From NCBI RefSeq assembly GCF_008704935.1, contig NZ_CP023692.1, forward strand, positions 1,364,001 through 1,428,000: DNA of 64,000 nucleotides, written 5' to 3'. Numbering within the stretch: position 1 is the stretch's first letter; every line of letters starts with the position of its first letter. The position numbers and the translations under genes are program-made. The notes under the pieces are model-generated. The model was not told the origin of the DNA. It saw only the letters and a program-made list of their open reading frames with translations, and ran no database searches. This DNA comes from Streptomyces vinaceus (GTDB taxonomy: Bacteria > Actinomycetota > Actinomycetes > Streptomycetales > Streptomycetaceae). Of this stretch, positions 24,326-33,051 are shown one piece after another.

Positions 24326-26149
24326 ATGCACGAGACCACCGTCCCACCAGTCGTTGTTGCGGCGCCCGTCGGCGGGCTCGCCGACGCCGTCTTCCACCAT
24401 GCCCAGGAGGACCCCGGCCGCGTGGTGCTCGGCCGCAAGAGCGACGGGGTCTGGCGGGACGTGACCTCCGGGGAGCTGGCCGCCGAGGTGCTCGCGCTGT
24501 CGAAGGGGCTGCTGGCCCAGGGGATCCGGTTCGGGGAGCGGGTCGCCGTCATGTCCCGGACCCGGTACGAGTGGACCCTGTTCGACTTCGCCCTGTGGGC
24601 GATCGGCGCCCAACCGGTGCCGGTCTACCCGACCTCCTCCGTCGAGCAGGTGCACTGGATCCTGCAGGACTCCGACTGCACCGGCTGCGTCGTCGAGAAC
24701 GAGGACCAGGCCATGACCGTCGGGTCCGTCATCGAGCGGCTGCCGCACCTGCGGCGGCTGTGGCAGCTCGACGCCGGGGCCGTCGACGCTCTCGTGGCGG
24801 ACGGCCGCGGGGTCGCCGAGGACCTGGTGCACCGGCACCGGGCGGCGGTGACGCCCGACGCGGTCGCCACCGTGATCTACACCTCGGGGACCACCGGGCG
24901 CCCCAAGGGGTGCGTGCTCACGCACGGCAATTTCATGTACGAGGCCGACACGATGGTGGCCCGCTGGGAGTCGGTCTTCCAGGCCGGCCCCGGGGAGCAG
25001 CCCTCCACCCTGCTGTTCCTGCCGCTCGCCCACGTCTTCGGGCGGATGGTGGAGGTGGCGGCCGTACGGGCGCGGGTGAAGCTGGGGCACCAGCCGGTGC
25101 TGGCGGCGGCCGAGCTGCTGCCGGACCTCGCCGCGTTCCGGCCGACGTTCGTGCTGGGGGTCCCGTACGTCTTCGAGAAGGTGTTCGCGGCGGCCCGCCG
25201 CAAGGCGGAGGCCGAGGGCCGTACGGGCCCCTTCGACCGGGCGGTCGAGACGGCCGTGCGCTACGCGGAGGCGCGCGAGCAGAAGGCCTTCGGGACCGGG
25301 CCGGGCCCCTCGGCGGGGCTGCGCATGGAGCACCAGCTGTTCGAGAGGCTGGTGTACGGGAAGGTCCGCGAGGCGATGGGCGGCCGGGTGCGCCACGCCA
25401 TGTCGGGCGGATCGGCGATGTCGCGCCGCCTCGGGCTGTTCTTCGACGGGGCCGGGATCACGGTGTTCGAGGGCTACGGTCTGACCGAGTCCTGCGCGGC
25501 GGCCACCGCGAACCCGCCGGGCGCGACGAAGTACGGCACGGTGGGGCGCCCGATCCCGGGCAGTACGGTGCACATCGCCGAGGACGGCGAGGTGTGGCTG
25601 CACGGGAGCCACGTGTTCTCCGGGTACCTGAACGACCCGCGCGCCACGGAGGCCGTGCTGCGGGACGGCTGGCTGGCGACGGGGGACCTGGGGCGGCTGG
25701 ACGAGGACGGGTACCTCACGATCACCGGGCGCAAGAAGGAGATCCTGGTGACCTCCAACGGCAAGAGCGTCTCCCCCACCGCCCTGGAGGAGCGGGTGCG
25801 CTCGCATCCGCTGGTCGCGCAGTGCGTGCTGGTGGGCAACGACCGGCCGTACGTGGCCGCCCTGCTCACGCTGGACATGGAGGGGATCGCGCACTGGCTG
25901 TCGATGCGCGGGCGCCCGCAGCTGCCGGCGGCGCAGCTGGTCCACGACCCCGATCTGACGGCGGAGGTGCGCAGGGCGGTGGTGGCCGCGAACACGCTGG
26001 TCTCGCAGGCCGAGGCGATCCGTACGTTCCGGGTGCTGGCGGAGCAGTTCACCGAGGAACGGGGGCTGCTGACGCCCTCGTTGAAGCTGAAGCGGCGGGC
26101 CATCGAGAAGGCGTACGCGCAGGAGGTGGCGGCGCTCTACCAGCCCTGA
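24326..26149 (+). CDS. AMP-dependent long-chain acyl-CoA synthetase
   Basis: A 607-residue cytoplasmic or membrane-associated ANL-superfamily ligase that activates a carboxylic acid with ATP and then CoA. The P-loop motif TVIYTSGTTGRPKG is at about residue 183, the A5 motif EGYGLTES near 385, and the hinge/A8-A10 region DGWLATGDLGRLDEDGYLTITGRKKEILVTSNGKSVSP is complete. The closest style is FadD15-like long-chain ligases; chain length is not readable. ATG 24326 follows GGAGAGGAGCGGGG. A TAGCGT sequence at 24292-24297 may be its -10 box. Confidence 0.9.
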   Translation: MHETTVPPVVVAAPVGGLADAVFHHAQEDPGRVVLGRKSDGVWRDVTSGELAAEVLALSKGLLAQGIRFGERVAVMSRTRYEWTLFDFALWAIGAQPVPVYPTSSVEQVHWILQDSDCTGCVVENEDQAMTVGSVIERLPHLRRLWQLDAGAVDALVADGRGVAEDLVHRHRAAVTPDAVATVIYTSGTTGRPKGCVLTHGNFMYEADTMVARWESVFQAGPGEQPSTLLFLPLAHVFGRMVEVAAVRARVKLGHQPVLAAAELLPDLAAFRPTFVLGVPYVFEKVFAAARRKAEAEGRTGPFDRAVETAVRYAEAREQKAFGTGPGPSAGLRMEHQLFERLVYGKVREAMGGRVRHAMSGGSAMSRRLGLFFDGAGITVFEGYGLTESCAAATANPPGATKYGTVGRPIPGSTVHIAEDGEVWLHGSHVFSGYLNDPRATEAVLRDGWLATGDLGRLDEDGYLTITGRKKEILVTSNGKSVSPTALEERVRSHPLVAQCVLVGNDRPYVAALLTLDMEGIAHWLSMRGRPQLPAAQLVHDPDLTAEVRRAVVAANTLVSQAEAIRTFRVLAEQFTEERGLLTPSLKLKRRAIEKAYAQEVAALYQP

Positions 26150-26170
26150 CGGGGCCGCTCCGGCAATATC

Positions 26171-26183
26171 TGACGGTCCGTCA
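26171..26183. promoter_or_regulatory. Operator copy 1 (TGACG-N3-CGTCA)
   Basis: TGACGG-T-CCGTCA, a perfect 6-1-6 dyad, is centred 33 bp upstream of a second dyad of the same TGACG-N3-CGTCA type, so both face the same side of the helix. It probably binds the same regulator, perhaps of the TetR family (inference). Confidence 0.65.
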
Positions 26184-26202
26184 TTCGGCCCTGCCACTCG
26201 TA

Positions 26203-26231
26203 TTGACGAGTCGTCAGGTCACCCACAGAAT
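26203..26231 (+). promoter_or_regulatory. Promoter of the branched-chain-type ABC operon
   Basis: TTGACG (26203-26208) and CAGAAT (26226-26231) are spaced by 17 bp, close to the vegetative consensus. Transcription would start near 26238, giving a leader of about 25 nt. The -35 box lies inside the second TGACG dyad, so a bound repressor should exclude RNA polymerase. Confidence 0.65.
26204..26216. promoter_or_regulatory. Operator copy 2 overlapping the -35 box
   Basis: TGACGA-G-TCGTCA, a perfect 6-1-6 dyad, shares the TGACG-N3-CGTCA pattern with the copy 33 bp upstream and overlaps the -35 hexamer. The geometry indicates repression. Confidence 0.65.
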
Positions 26232-26262
26232 GCGGGGATTCCGACCGGAGGGGATCCCACAC

Positions 26263-27525
26263 ATGCTGCGACCGATCCGCACCCTGGCCGCCGCGGCGGC
26301 GGCGCTCGCACTCGTCTCCGCCTGCAACTCCGCCTCCGGCAGCTCCTCCCCCGGCGAGCCCGGTGCCGCCGGGAACTCCCGCGGGGTGAGCGCCGACTCG
26401 ATCAAGGTCGGCGGAATCGTCTCCATGACCTCCGCCAGCGGCTACAGCAAGAAGGACACCGACCTCGGCGCGAAGGCCCGGTACATGAGGGCCAATGCCG
26501 AGGGCGGGATCAACGGGCGCACGATCGACTACCTGGGCGCGGAGGACGACGGGCAGGACCCCGCCAAGAACATGGCCGCCGCCCGCAAGCTGGTCCAGCA
26601 GGACAAGGTCTTCGCGGTCGCCCCGATGAGCTCGGTCACCTTCTCCGGCGCCGACTTCCTGGAGCAGGAGAAGGTGCCCACCTTCGGCTGGGGCACCCTG
26701 CCCTCCTTCTGCGGGCCCGCGTACATCTACGGGTTCAACGGCTGCCTGGTCCCCTCCCCCGGCGGCACCCTCAACCAGACCTGGCCCGAGGGGATCGGCC
26801 AGCTCCTCGGCGGCGCCCAGGGCAAGTCGGTCGCGGTCATCGCCAACGACAGCGACGCCGGAAAGTTCGGCATCCGCACCTTCCAGCAGGGCTTCGCGGC
26901 CGCCGGTTTCAAGGTCGCCTACGCCAAGGCCTCCGTACCCGCGACGGCGGTGCCGAACGACTGGTCGGCGTACGTGAAGGAGATCCTGGAGAGCGACGAC
27001 GGCAAGGCGCCCGACGCCGTCGTCTCGGTCATGCAGACCCCGAACAACATCGGCCTGTTCACGGCGCTCAAACGCAGCGGCTACCAGGGGCTGCTCTCCG
27101 ATCCGACCGACTACGACCCCGGCCTGCTCGCCAAGGACGCCACCAAGCAGGCCCTCGACGGGGTGCACGTGCTGCTGCAGTTCCAGCCGTTCGAGTCCTC
27201 GGACCCGAAGATGTCCCAGTTCAAGGCCGACGTGAAGGCGGCCGCGGGCGGGCAGGACGTCCCGCTGAGCATGCACACCCTCACCGGGTACATGTCCGCC
27301 GACCTGTTCGTCTCCATCGCGCAGAAGGCGGGCAAGGACCTGACCGTCGAGTCCTTCCAGGCCGCCGCGCAGGGCTTCTCCGACACCGGCACGCTCGTCG
27401 GCGACCGCTCGGAGCCCAAGGGGCAGAAGGACAGCTTCGGCTGCGGGGCGCTCGTCCGGCTGCGCGGCGGGGCGTACGAGGTCTCCGTACCCTTCTCGTG
27501 CCGCCGGCCCGTCCCCTTCAAGTAG
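26263..27525 (+). CDS. ABC transporter substrate-binding lipoprotein (branched-chain amino acid type)
   Basis: A 420-residue exported lipoprotein. The N-terminal signal ends in the lipobox LVSAC with Cys21 as lipidation site, followed by a Ser/Gly linker. The mature part (VGGIVSMTSASGYSKKDTDLGAKARYM...KLVQQDKVFAVAPMSSVTFSG) is a Leu/Ile/Val-binding-protein (type I periplasmic binding) domain. These proteins bind amino acids, amides or aromatic acids, so the ligand is open. It is the first gene of an operon with the fused permease 9 bp downstream. ATG 26263 follows GGAGGGGATCC. Confidence 0.88.
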   Translation: MLRPIRTLAAAAAALALVSACNSASGSSSPGEPGAAGNSRGVSADSIKVGGIVSMTSASGYSKKDTDLGAKARYMRANAEGGINGRTIDYLGAEDDGQDPAKNMAAARKLVQQDKVFAVAPMSSVTFSGADFLEQEKVPTFGWGTLPSFCGPAYIYGFNGCLVPSPGGTLNQTWPEGIGQLLGGAQGKSVAVIANDSDAGKFGIRTFQQGFAAAGFKVAYAKASVPATAVPNDWSAYVKEILESDDGKAPDAVVSVMQTPNNIGLFTALKRSGYQGLLSDPTDYDPGLLAKDATKQALDGVHVLLQFQPFESSDPKMSQFKADVKAAAGGQDVPLSMHTLTGYMSADLFVSIAQKAGKDLTVESFQAAAQGFSDTGTLVGDRSEPKGQKDSFGCGALVRLRGGAYEVSVPFSCRRPVPFK

Positions 27526-27534
27526 GGACCCGGG

Positions 27535-30354
27535 ATGGGGGATCTGCTCGTCTTCGTGCTGAGCGGTCTGGTCTCCGGCGCCCTGTACGCACTGCTGGCC
27601 ACCGGGCTGGTGCTGTCGTACTCGGCGTCCGGGCTGTTCAACTTCGCGCACGGGGCCACCGCCTACCTGTGCGCGCTGACCTTCTACGAGGTGCACTCCG
27701 GGCTGGGCTGGCCCGCCGTCCCCGCGGCCCTGCTGGTGGTGTGCGTCCTGGCCCCCGGGCTCGGGTGGGGGCTGGACCGGCTGATGTTCCGCCGTCTCGC
27801 GCGCGTCGGGGAGACGGCGCAGATCGTGGCCACGATCGGGCTGCTGGTGGCCCTGCCGGCGGCCGGGCTGTGGGCCGTGGAGCTGCTGGGGGACGCGGGC
27901 GCGCCGGTCAAGCCCGCGGAGAACCAGTTCGGCCTGGCGGGGGTGGGGCCGAGCCCGGCGCGGAGCTGGCAGCTGTTCGACGGGGTGGGCGTGGACTCCG
28001 ACCAGCTGATCACGTGGGTGGTGACGGCGCTGGTGGCGGTGGGTCTGTGGGTGCTGATGCGGCACACGCGGCTGGGCCTGCGGCTGCGGGCCGCCGTCGA
28101 CAACCGGTCGCTGACCGAGCTGCGCGGGATCAGCGCCGACCGGCTGTCTTCGGTGGCCTGGATGATCTCGTCCGCGCTGGCGGGGCTGGCGGGGGTGCTG
28201 GCGACTCCGCTGCTGGGACTGTCGGCGCACGACTTCACCCTGTTCCTGTTCGTCTCGGCCACGGCGGCGGTGATCGGGCGGTTCGCCTCCGTCCCGCTCG
28301 CGTTCGCGGGCGGGCTGGGGCTGGGGGTGCTGCAGAACCTGGTGGCCGGGTACGCCTCGTTCGCCGAGGGGATCACCGGGTTCCGGACGGCCGTGCCGTT
28401 CCTGATCCTGTTCGGGGGGCTGCTGGTGCTCGCCCGGGGCGGGCGGACGGCGGGGACCGCGGCGAGCGAGGGGGGCGCCGTCCCGCCGGACCGTCCGGCG
28501 GGGGCTCCGTGGGCGCGGCGGTGGGGGGTGTGGGCGGTGGCCGCCGGGGCGCTGGCCCTGGCCTTCTACACCGTGACCACCCCGTTCTGGAGCGGGCTGC
28601 TCGCCCAAGGGCTCGCCCTCGGGCTGGTGTTCATGTCCTTCACGGTCGTGACCGGGCTCGGGGCGATGGTCTCGCTGGCGCAGGGCACCTTCGTGACGGG
28701 GGCCGCGCTGGTGGCGGGGCTGCTGATGAGCCGGGGCTGGCCGTTCGTGGCGGCGCTGGCGGTGGGCACGTGCGCGGCGGCGGTGCTCGGGGCGGTGGTC
28801 GCGCTGCCGGCGCTGCGGCTGGGCGGGCGGACGCTGGCCCTGGCGACGCTGGCGCTGGCGTTCCTCGCGGACCAGGTGCTGTTCCAGATGCGGTGGCTGC
28901 GCAACGGGGACGCGGGGTGGTCGATCCCGCGGCCGGTGTTCGGGCCGGTGGACCTCGGTGACGACCGGGCACTGGGGGTGGCGCTGGTGGTGCTCACCGC
29001 GGTGTGCGCGGCCGCCCTGAGCGCGCTGCGGAACTCGCCGTCGGGGCGGGCGATGCTGGCCGTACGGTCGGCGCCGGCGGCGGCGATGGCCTCGGGGGTG
29101 TCCGTACTGCGGACCAAGCTGCTGCTGTTCACGGTGTCGGCGGGGCTGGCGGGGTTCGGGGGCGTACTGCTCGCTTCGTACAACACCCGGATCACGGCGA
29201 CGGACTTCACGGCCATGACGGGGCTGGTGTGGCTGGCGGTGGTGGTGGCCGCGGGGGTCCGGCGGCCGCAGTACGCGGTGGTGGCGGGGCTCGTCTTCGC
29301 GGTGGCCCCGCGCGTCCTGTCGGAGTGGGTGACGCAGTCCGCGCACCTGCCGGTGATCCTGTTCGGCCTGGCGGGGCTGGCGCTCGCCAACGACCCGGAC
29401 GGGTATTGCGCCGCGGTTCCGGTACGGCTGGCCAGACGCCGGGCCGCCGCGTCCGGCGGGGGCGCGGGCCAGGTCTCGGGCGGGGTTCCGGGTGGGGCCG
29501 CGGGCGGGGTCGCGGGTCCGGGGGCGAGTCCTGCGGAGTTTTCCGCCGCCCCGCCCCGCCCCGAAGCCGGACCGCGTCCGGACCTCGTGCGGGAGCCCCG
29601 CCTCCGTACACCCGCGCCCCGGGCAACGGCCGGCCCGGGCGGGGCGGGTGAAGGCCCCGCGGAGCCCGCCCTCCAGCTGCGCGGCGTCACGGCCGGGTAC
29701 GACGGCGGGCTCGTCCTGCACGGGGTCGACCTCGCCGTCCGGCAGGGGGAGATCCTCGTCGTACTCGGCCCGAACGGCGCCGGGAAGAGCACCGCCTGCC
29801 GGGTCGCCGCGGGATCGCTCGAAGCCGCGGGCGGGAGCGTCCTCGTACACGGGCGGGACATGACCCGCTCCGGACCCGTGCGACGGGCCCGGAGCGGGGT
29901 GCTGCTCGCCCCCGAGGGGCGGGGGATCTTCCCGGCGCTGACCGTCGAGGAGAACCTGGCGCTGTACCTGGGCGAAGCGGACGCCCGCACCGCCGTCTAC
30001 CACCGCTTCCCCCGGCTCGCCGAGCGGAGCGGGGTGGCCGCCGGGGCCCTGTCCGGCGGGGAGCAGCAGATGCTGGCCCTCGCTCCGCTGCTGCAGCGCC
30101 CGCCGGGGGTGCTGATCGCCGACGAGCCCTCGATGGGGCTGGCACCGCGCGTGGTGGAGGAGGTGTACGCGCTGCTCACCGAGCTCCGCGACGCCGGGAC
30201 CGCGCTGCTGCTGGTCGAGGAGAAGGCGGCCGGGATCCTCGGGGTCGCCGACACCGTCGCGTACCTCTCCCGCGGCCGGGTCACCTGGTGCGGGCCGCGC
30301 GCCGAGGTGGAGGCCGACCGGCTCACCGCGGCCTACCTGGGGAGGGCCACGTGA
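27535..30354 (+). CDS. Fused LivH-LivM-LivF ABC transporter protein
   Basis: A 939-residue three-in-one protein. Residues 1-305 are a LivH-type permease (YALLATGLVLSYSASGLFNFAHGA). Residues about 340-640 are a LivM-type permease (GLVFMSFTVVTGLGAMVSLAQGTF). A Gly/Ala/Pro-rich linker follows, and about 705-939 is a LivF-type ATPase with Walker A GPNGAGKST (from 745), signature LSGGEQQ (about 839) and Walker B VLIADEPS. These are normally three separate polypeptides. No frameshift or internal stop is seen. A separate LivG ATPase follows in a GTGA overlap. Confidence 0.88.
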   Translation: MGDLLVFVLSGLVSGALYALLATGLVLSYSASGLFNFAHGATAYLCALTFYEVHSGLGWPAVPAALLVVCVLAPGLGWGLDRLMFRRLARVGETAQIVATIGLLVALPAAGLWAVELLGDAGAPVKPAENQFGLAGVGPSPARSWQLFDGVGVDSDQLITWVVTALVAVGLWVLMRHTRLGLRLRAAVDNRSLTELRGISADRLSSVAWMISSALAGLAGVLATPLLGLSAHDFTLFLFVSATAAVIGRFASVPLAFAGGLGLGVLQNLVAGYASFAEGITGFRTAVPFLILFGGLLVLARGGRTAGTAASEGGAVPPDRPAGAPWARRWGVWAVAAGALALAFYTVTTPFWSGLLAQGLALGLVFMSFTVVTGLGAMVSLAQGTFVTGAALVAGLLMSRGWPFVAALAVGTCAAAVLGAVVALPALRLGGRTLALATLALAFLADQVLFQMRWLRNGDAGWSIPRPVFGPVDLGDDRALGVALVVLTAVCAAALSALRNSPSGRAMLAVRSAPAAAMASGVSVLRTKLLLFTVSAGLAGFGGVLLASYNTRITATDFTAMTGLVWLAVVVAAGVRRPQYAVVAGLVFAVAPRVLSEWVTQSAHLPVILFGLAGLALANDPDGYCAAVPVRLARRRAAASGGGAGQVSGGVPGGAAGGVAGPGASPAEFSAAPPRPEAGPRPDLVREPRLRTPAPRATAGPGGAGEGPAEPALQLRGVTAGYDGGLVLHGVDLAVRQGEILVVLGPNGAGKSTACRVAAGSLEAAGGSVLVHGRDMTRSGPVRRARSGVLLAPEGRGIFPALTVEENLALYLGEADARTAVYHRFPRLAERSGVAAGALSGGEQQMLALAPLLQRPPGVLIADEPSMGLAPRVVEEVYALLTELRDAGTALLLVEEKAAGILGVADTVAYLSRGRVTWCGPRAEVEADRLTAAYLGRAT

Positions 30355-31124
30355 CGGCTCCGTACGTACTGGAGGGCCGGGGCATCGGCGTCCGCTTCGG
30401 CGGCGTCACGGCGCTGGCCGGGGTGGACCTCGGGGTCCGGGCCGGGGAGGTGTGCGGGCTGATCGGGCCGAACGGGGCCGGGAAGACCACCCTGTTCGAC
30501 GTGCTGTCCGGGATCAGGCGGCCCGATGCGGGGCGGATGCTGCTCGACGGCGCGGACATCACCCGCCGCTCGCCGGTCTGGCGGGCCCGGCACGGGATGC
30601 GCCGGACGTTCCAGCGCCAGCAGCTGTTCGGTCGGCTCAGCGTGGCCGAGAACCTGCTGGTCGCGCAGGAGTGGCGCGGCGGCGGGGGCGGCTTCGCCGC
30701 CGACCTCGTGGGCTCCCCCGCGCGCCGCCGCCGGGAGCGGGAGCGGCGCGAGCGCGGCGAACGGGTGCTCGCCGCCTGCGGGATCGGCGCGCTGGGGGCC
30801 TCGTACGCGGGCGGGCTGCCGGTGGGTCAGGCCCGCATGGCCGAGCTGGCCCGCGCGATCGCCGATCCGCCGCGCGTGCTGCTGCTGGACGAGCCCGCGT
30901 CGGGGCTGTCGGGGCCCGAGCGGGAGCAGCTCTCGGCGGTCGTGCGCCGGCTGGCCGGGGAGGAGGGGTGCGCGGTGCTGCTGGTGGAGCACGACGTGGC
31001 CTTCGTGATGGACCTCTGTACGCGGGTGGTGGTCCTGGACCTCGGGGCCGTCCTCGCCGAGGGCCCGCCCGCCGGGATCCGGGCGGATCCGCGCGTCCGG
31101 GAGGCCTATCTGGGGGTGTCCTGA
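30351..31124 (+). CDS. LivG-type ABC transporter ATP-binding protein
   Basis: A 257-residue cytoplasmic ATPase. Walker A GPNGAGKTT is near residues 39-47, followed by the LivG-type FQRQQLFGRLSVAENLLVAQ; the signature is a variant (LPVGQARM where LSYGQ is usual), Walker B is VLLLDEPASG and the switch His lies in LLVEHDVAF. It should pair with the LivF domain of the preceding fused protein to energise uptake. GTG 30351 overlaps the previous stop (GTGA). It is the last gene of the operon. Confidence 0.88.
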   Translation: MTAPYVLEGRGIGVRFGGVTALAGVDLGVRAGEVCGLIGPNGAGKTTLFDVLSGIRRPDAGRMLLDGADITRRSPVWRARHGMRRTFQRQQLFGRLSVAENLLVAQEWRGGGGGFAADLVGSPARRRRERERRERGERVLAACGIGALGASYAGGLPVGQARMAELARAIADPPRVLLLDEPASGLSGPEREQLSAVVRRLAGEEGCAVLLVEHDVAFVMDLCTRVVVLDLGAVLAEGPPAGIRADPRVREAYLGVS

Positions 31125-31248
31125 CGGTGTGTCCGGCCGGGGTGGGCCGCCTCGGCCGCAATACGCTCGCCGGGGTGGCCGGCCGCCGCGTCGCTGCGCC
31201 CGCCCGTCCACCCCGTATCCCGCCTCCGACGAAGGAACCGCACCCGAA

Positions 31249-32097
31249 GTGAACGAAGTCCCCGCCATCCGGCTCAACAACGGCACGCTCATGCCCCAGC
31301 TCGGGTACGGCGTCTTCCAGGTCCCGGACTCCGAGGCCGCGCACGCTGTCGGGACCGCCCTGGAGGCGGGGTACCGGAGCATCGACACGGCGGCCGCCTA
31401 CGGCAACGAGAAGGGCACCGGCCGGGCGATCGCCGCCTCCGGGGTGCCGCGCGAGGAACTCTTCGTCACCACCAAGCTGTGGAACGACCGCTCCCGGACC
31501 TGGCGGCGCGAGGAGGTACTGGGCGCGCTGGACGCCTCCCTCTCCAAGCTCGGCCTCGACCACCTGGACCTGTACCTGATCCACTGGCCGCGCCCGATGC
31601 GCGACGACTTCCTCACCATCTGGAAGACCTTCGAGGAGATCGCGGAGAGCGGCCGCGCCCGCGCCGTCGGCGTGTCGAACTTCCGCCCCGCCGACCTGGA
31701 GCGGCTCGGCGCCGAGAGCCCGCTGGTCCCGGCCGTGAACCAGGTCGAGCTGCACCCGCTCTTCCCGCAGGGCGAGCTGCGCGCCGTGCACGCGACGCTG
31801 GGGATCGTCACCGAGGCCTGGTCCCCGCTCGGCCAGGGCAAGGAGCTCCTGACGCTCCCGGCCGTCACCGAGGCCGCCGCCCGGCACGGGCGCACCCCCG
31901 CGCAGGTGGTGCTGCGCTGGCACCTGCAGCTGGGGAACGTCGTGATCCCGAAGTCGGTGACCCCGTCGCGGATCCGGGAGAACCTGGACGTGTTCGGCTT
32001 CGAGCTGGACGCCGCCGACCTCGCCTCGCTGGACGCGCTGGGGCGGGGCGCGTCGGCCGGGCGGATCGGGCCGGACCCGGCCGTCTTCGACGCATGA
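31249..32097 (+). CDS. Aldo/keto reductase
   Basis: A 282-residue NADPH-dependent oxidoreductase with a TIM-barrel fold. The catalytic tetrad is visible: Asp and Tyr in SIDTAAAYGNE, Lys in TTKLWN and His in LIHWP. The cofactor-binding IPKSVTPSRIRENLDVFGFELDA is typical of the AKR5 (2,5-diketo-gluconate reductase-like) group. The aldehyde or ketone substrate is unknown. GTG 31249 follows GAAGGAA. Its stop begins a remarkable 11-bp repeat that leads to the next gene's start. Confidence 0.9.
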   Translation: MNEVPAIRLNNGTLMPQLGYGVFQVPDSEAAHAVGTALEAGYRSIDTAAAYGNEKGTGRAIAASGVPREELFVTTKLWNDRSRTWRREEVLGALDASLSKLGLDHLDLYLIHWPRPMRDDFLTIWKTFEEIAESGRARAVGVSNFRPADLERLGAESPLVPAVNQVELHPLFPQGELRAVHATLGIVTEAWSPLGQGKELLTLPAVTEAAARHGRTPAQVVLRWHLQLGNVVIPKSVTPSRIRENLDVFGFELDAADLASLDALGRGASAGRIGPDPAVFDA

Positions 32098-32159
32098 GCC
32101 GCGGATGAGCCACTAATGAGCCACGAATGAGCTGCGGATGAACCGCGCATGAGCCCGCC
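32094..32159 (+). repeat. 11-bp tandem repeat x6 forming a stop-start relay
   Basis: Six head-to-tail 11-bp units beginning ATGAGCC (variants ATGAGCT and ATGAACC) start at 32094, 32105, 32116, 32127, 32138 and 32149. The first ATG overlaps the aldo/keto reductase stop and the sixth is the start of the ricin-fold gene. From each of the first five ATGs, translation meets a stop after 3-4 codons, and that stop overlaps the next ATG (ATGA, once TAATG). The junction is thus a chain of five mini-ORFs. Confidence 0.9.
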
Positions 32160-32580
32160 CGACGGGGTCTACCGGATCCGGAACGTCGCCAGCGGCCTGC
32201 TGCTCCAGCTGGAGGGCGGTACGCGGGTGGGGGTGGGCCCGGACGCCCCGCCCGCGCCGCCGGCCGCCCGGCGGTGGCGGATCTCGCCGGTCCACCGCGG
32301 CGGCGGGATCTTCCACATCGTCAGCGTCCACAACGACAGGCGGCTGGACGTCGCGAACGCGTCGACGGAGAGCGGCGCCCGCGTCCAGGTCTGGCGGGCC
32401 AACGCCTTCGGCGCGCAGGAGTGGATCGTCGAGGAACACCTCGACGATCCCGGCGTGGTGTCCCTGATCGCCTGCATCAGCGGTCTGCCGCTGGAGGCGG
32501 ACGAGGAGGGCCGGGCCCGCCAGTGCGAGGACACCGACTCCCCCGCCCAGTGGTGGCGCCTCGAAGCCTCCGGCGGCTGA
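32149..32580 (+). CDS. Ricin B-type (RICIN/beta-trefoil) lectin-domain protein
   Basis: A 143-residue single beta-trefoil protein. It begins with YRIRNVASGLLLQLEGG and has the repeated trefoil signatures RRLDVANAST...AQEWIVEE and DSPAQWWRLEA (Q-x-W type). There is no signal peptide, so unlike most actinobacterial RICIN modules, which sit on secreted hydrolases, it appears intracellular. Carbohydrate binding is the family expectation, not shown. The start is the sixth unit of the 11-bp repeat, which lacks a separate ribosome site; translation probably depends on coupling to the upstream gene. Confidence 0.75.
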   Translation: MSPPDGVYRIRNVASGLLLQLEGGTRVGVGPDAPPAPPAARRWRISPVHRGGGIFHIVSVHNDRRLDVANASTESGARVQVWRANAFGAQEWIVEEHLDDPGVVSLIACISGLPLEADEEGRARQCEDTDSPAQWWRLEASGG

Positions 32581-32585
32581 CCCCG

Positions 32586-32891
32586 TCAGCTCGCGCCGTG
32601 GGAGGGGGCGAGGGCCTCGACGCGTTCGGCGAGCGCGAAGTCGGCGCCGGTGACGGCGTCGCCGGCGCTGTGGGTGTTCACGGACACCCGGACCGTGTTG
32701 TAGCCGAGGGTGAGGTCCGAGTGGTGGTTCAACTCGTCCTGGACGGCGGCGATGTGGGCGACGAGCGCGCTCGCCGCGAAATGGGTGCCCAGCCGGTAGG
32801 TGCGGATGATCCGGTCGTCCTCGAAGGCCCAGCCCGGGAGTTCCCGCAACCGGTCCTCGATCTCCTTCTGCGAAAGCGGCTCGTCTGCCAT
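32586..32891 (-). CDS. Pterin-4a-carbinolamine dehydratase
   Basis: A 101-residue cytoplasmic enzyme that dehydrates 4a-hydroxytetrahydrobiopterin, recycling the cofactor of aromatic amino acid hydroxylases. The family signature is present as ELNHHSDLTLGYNTVRVSVNTHSAG, with the catalytic His pair and Asp. ATG 32891 is chosen over the ATG 6 nt upstream because GGAG lies 7 nt from it and only 1 nt from the other. No hydroxylase gene is nearby. It is divergent from the XRE regulator. Confidence 0.88.
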   Translation of the reverse strand: MADEPLSQKEIEDRLRELPGWAFEDDRIIRTYRLGTHFAASALVAHIAAVQDELNHHSDLTLGYNTVRVSVNTHSAGDAVTGADFALAERVEALAPSHGAS

Positions 32892-33051
32892 CGGCATGCT
32901 CCTTCACCGTTCGGTCCGGACTCGTTCTGACGTGGGGTCAAGGTTCCCACAGCGCAGGCCCGGGGGAAGGTTCCGCGCCCTGGTGCGTGCGGGTTCTTCC
33001 GCGCCTTCCGGGTCCGCCGCGACGGCCCTGTGCTCCTGTGCCGAACGTGAC

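Noticed and set aside
26137..30003. Very long minus-strand open frame (over 1200 codons) opposite the ABC operon
   Set aside because: It is the mirror of high-GC codon bias in the fused transporter gene. Its translation is Arg/Pro/Gly/His-rich without domains, and the plus strand carries clear Walker and permease motifs.
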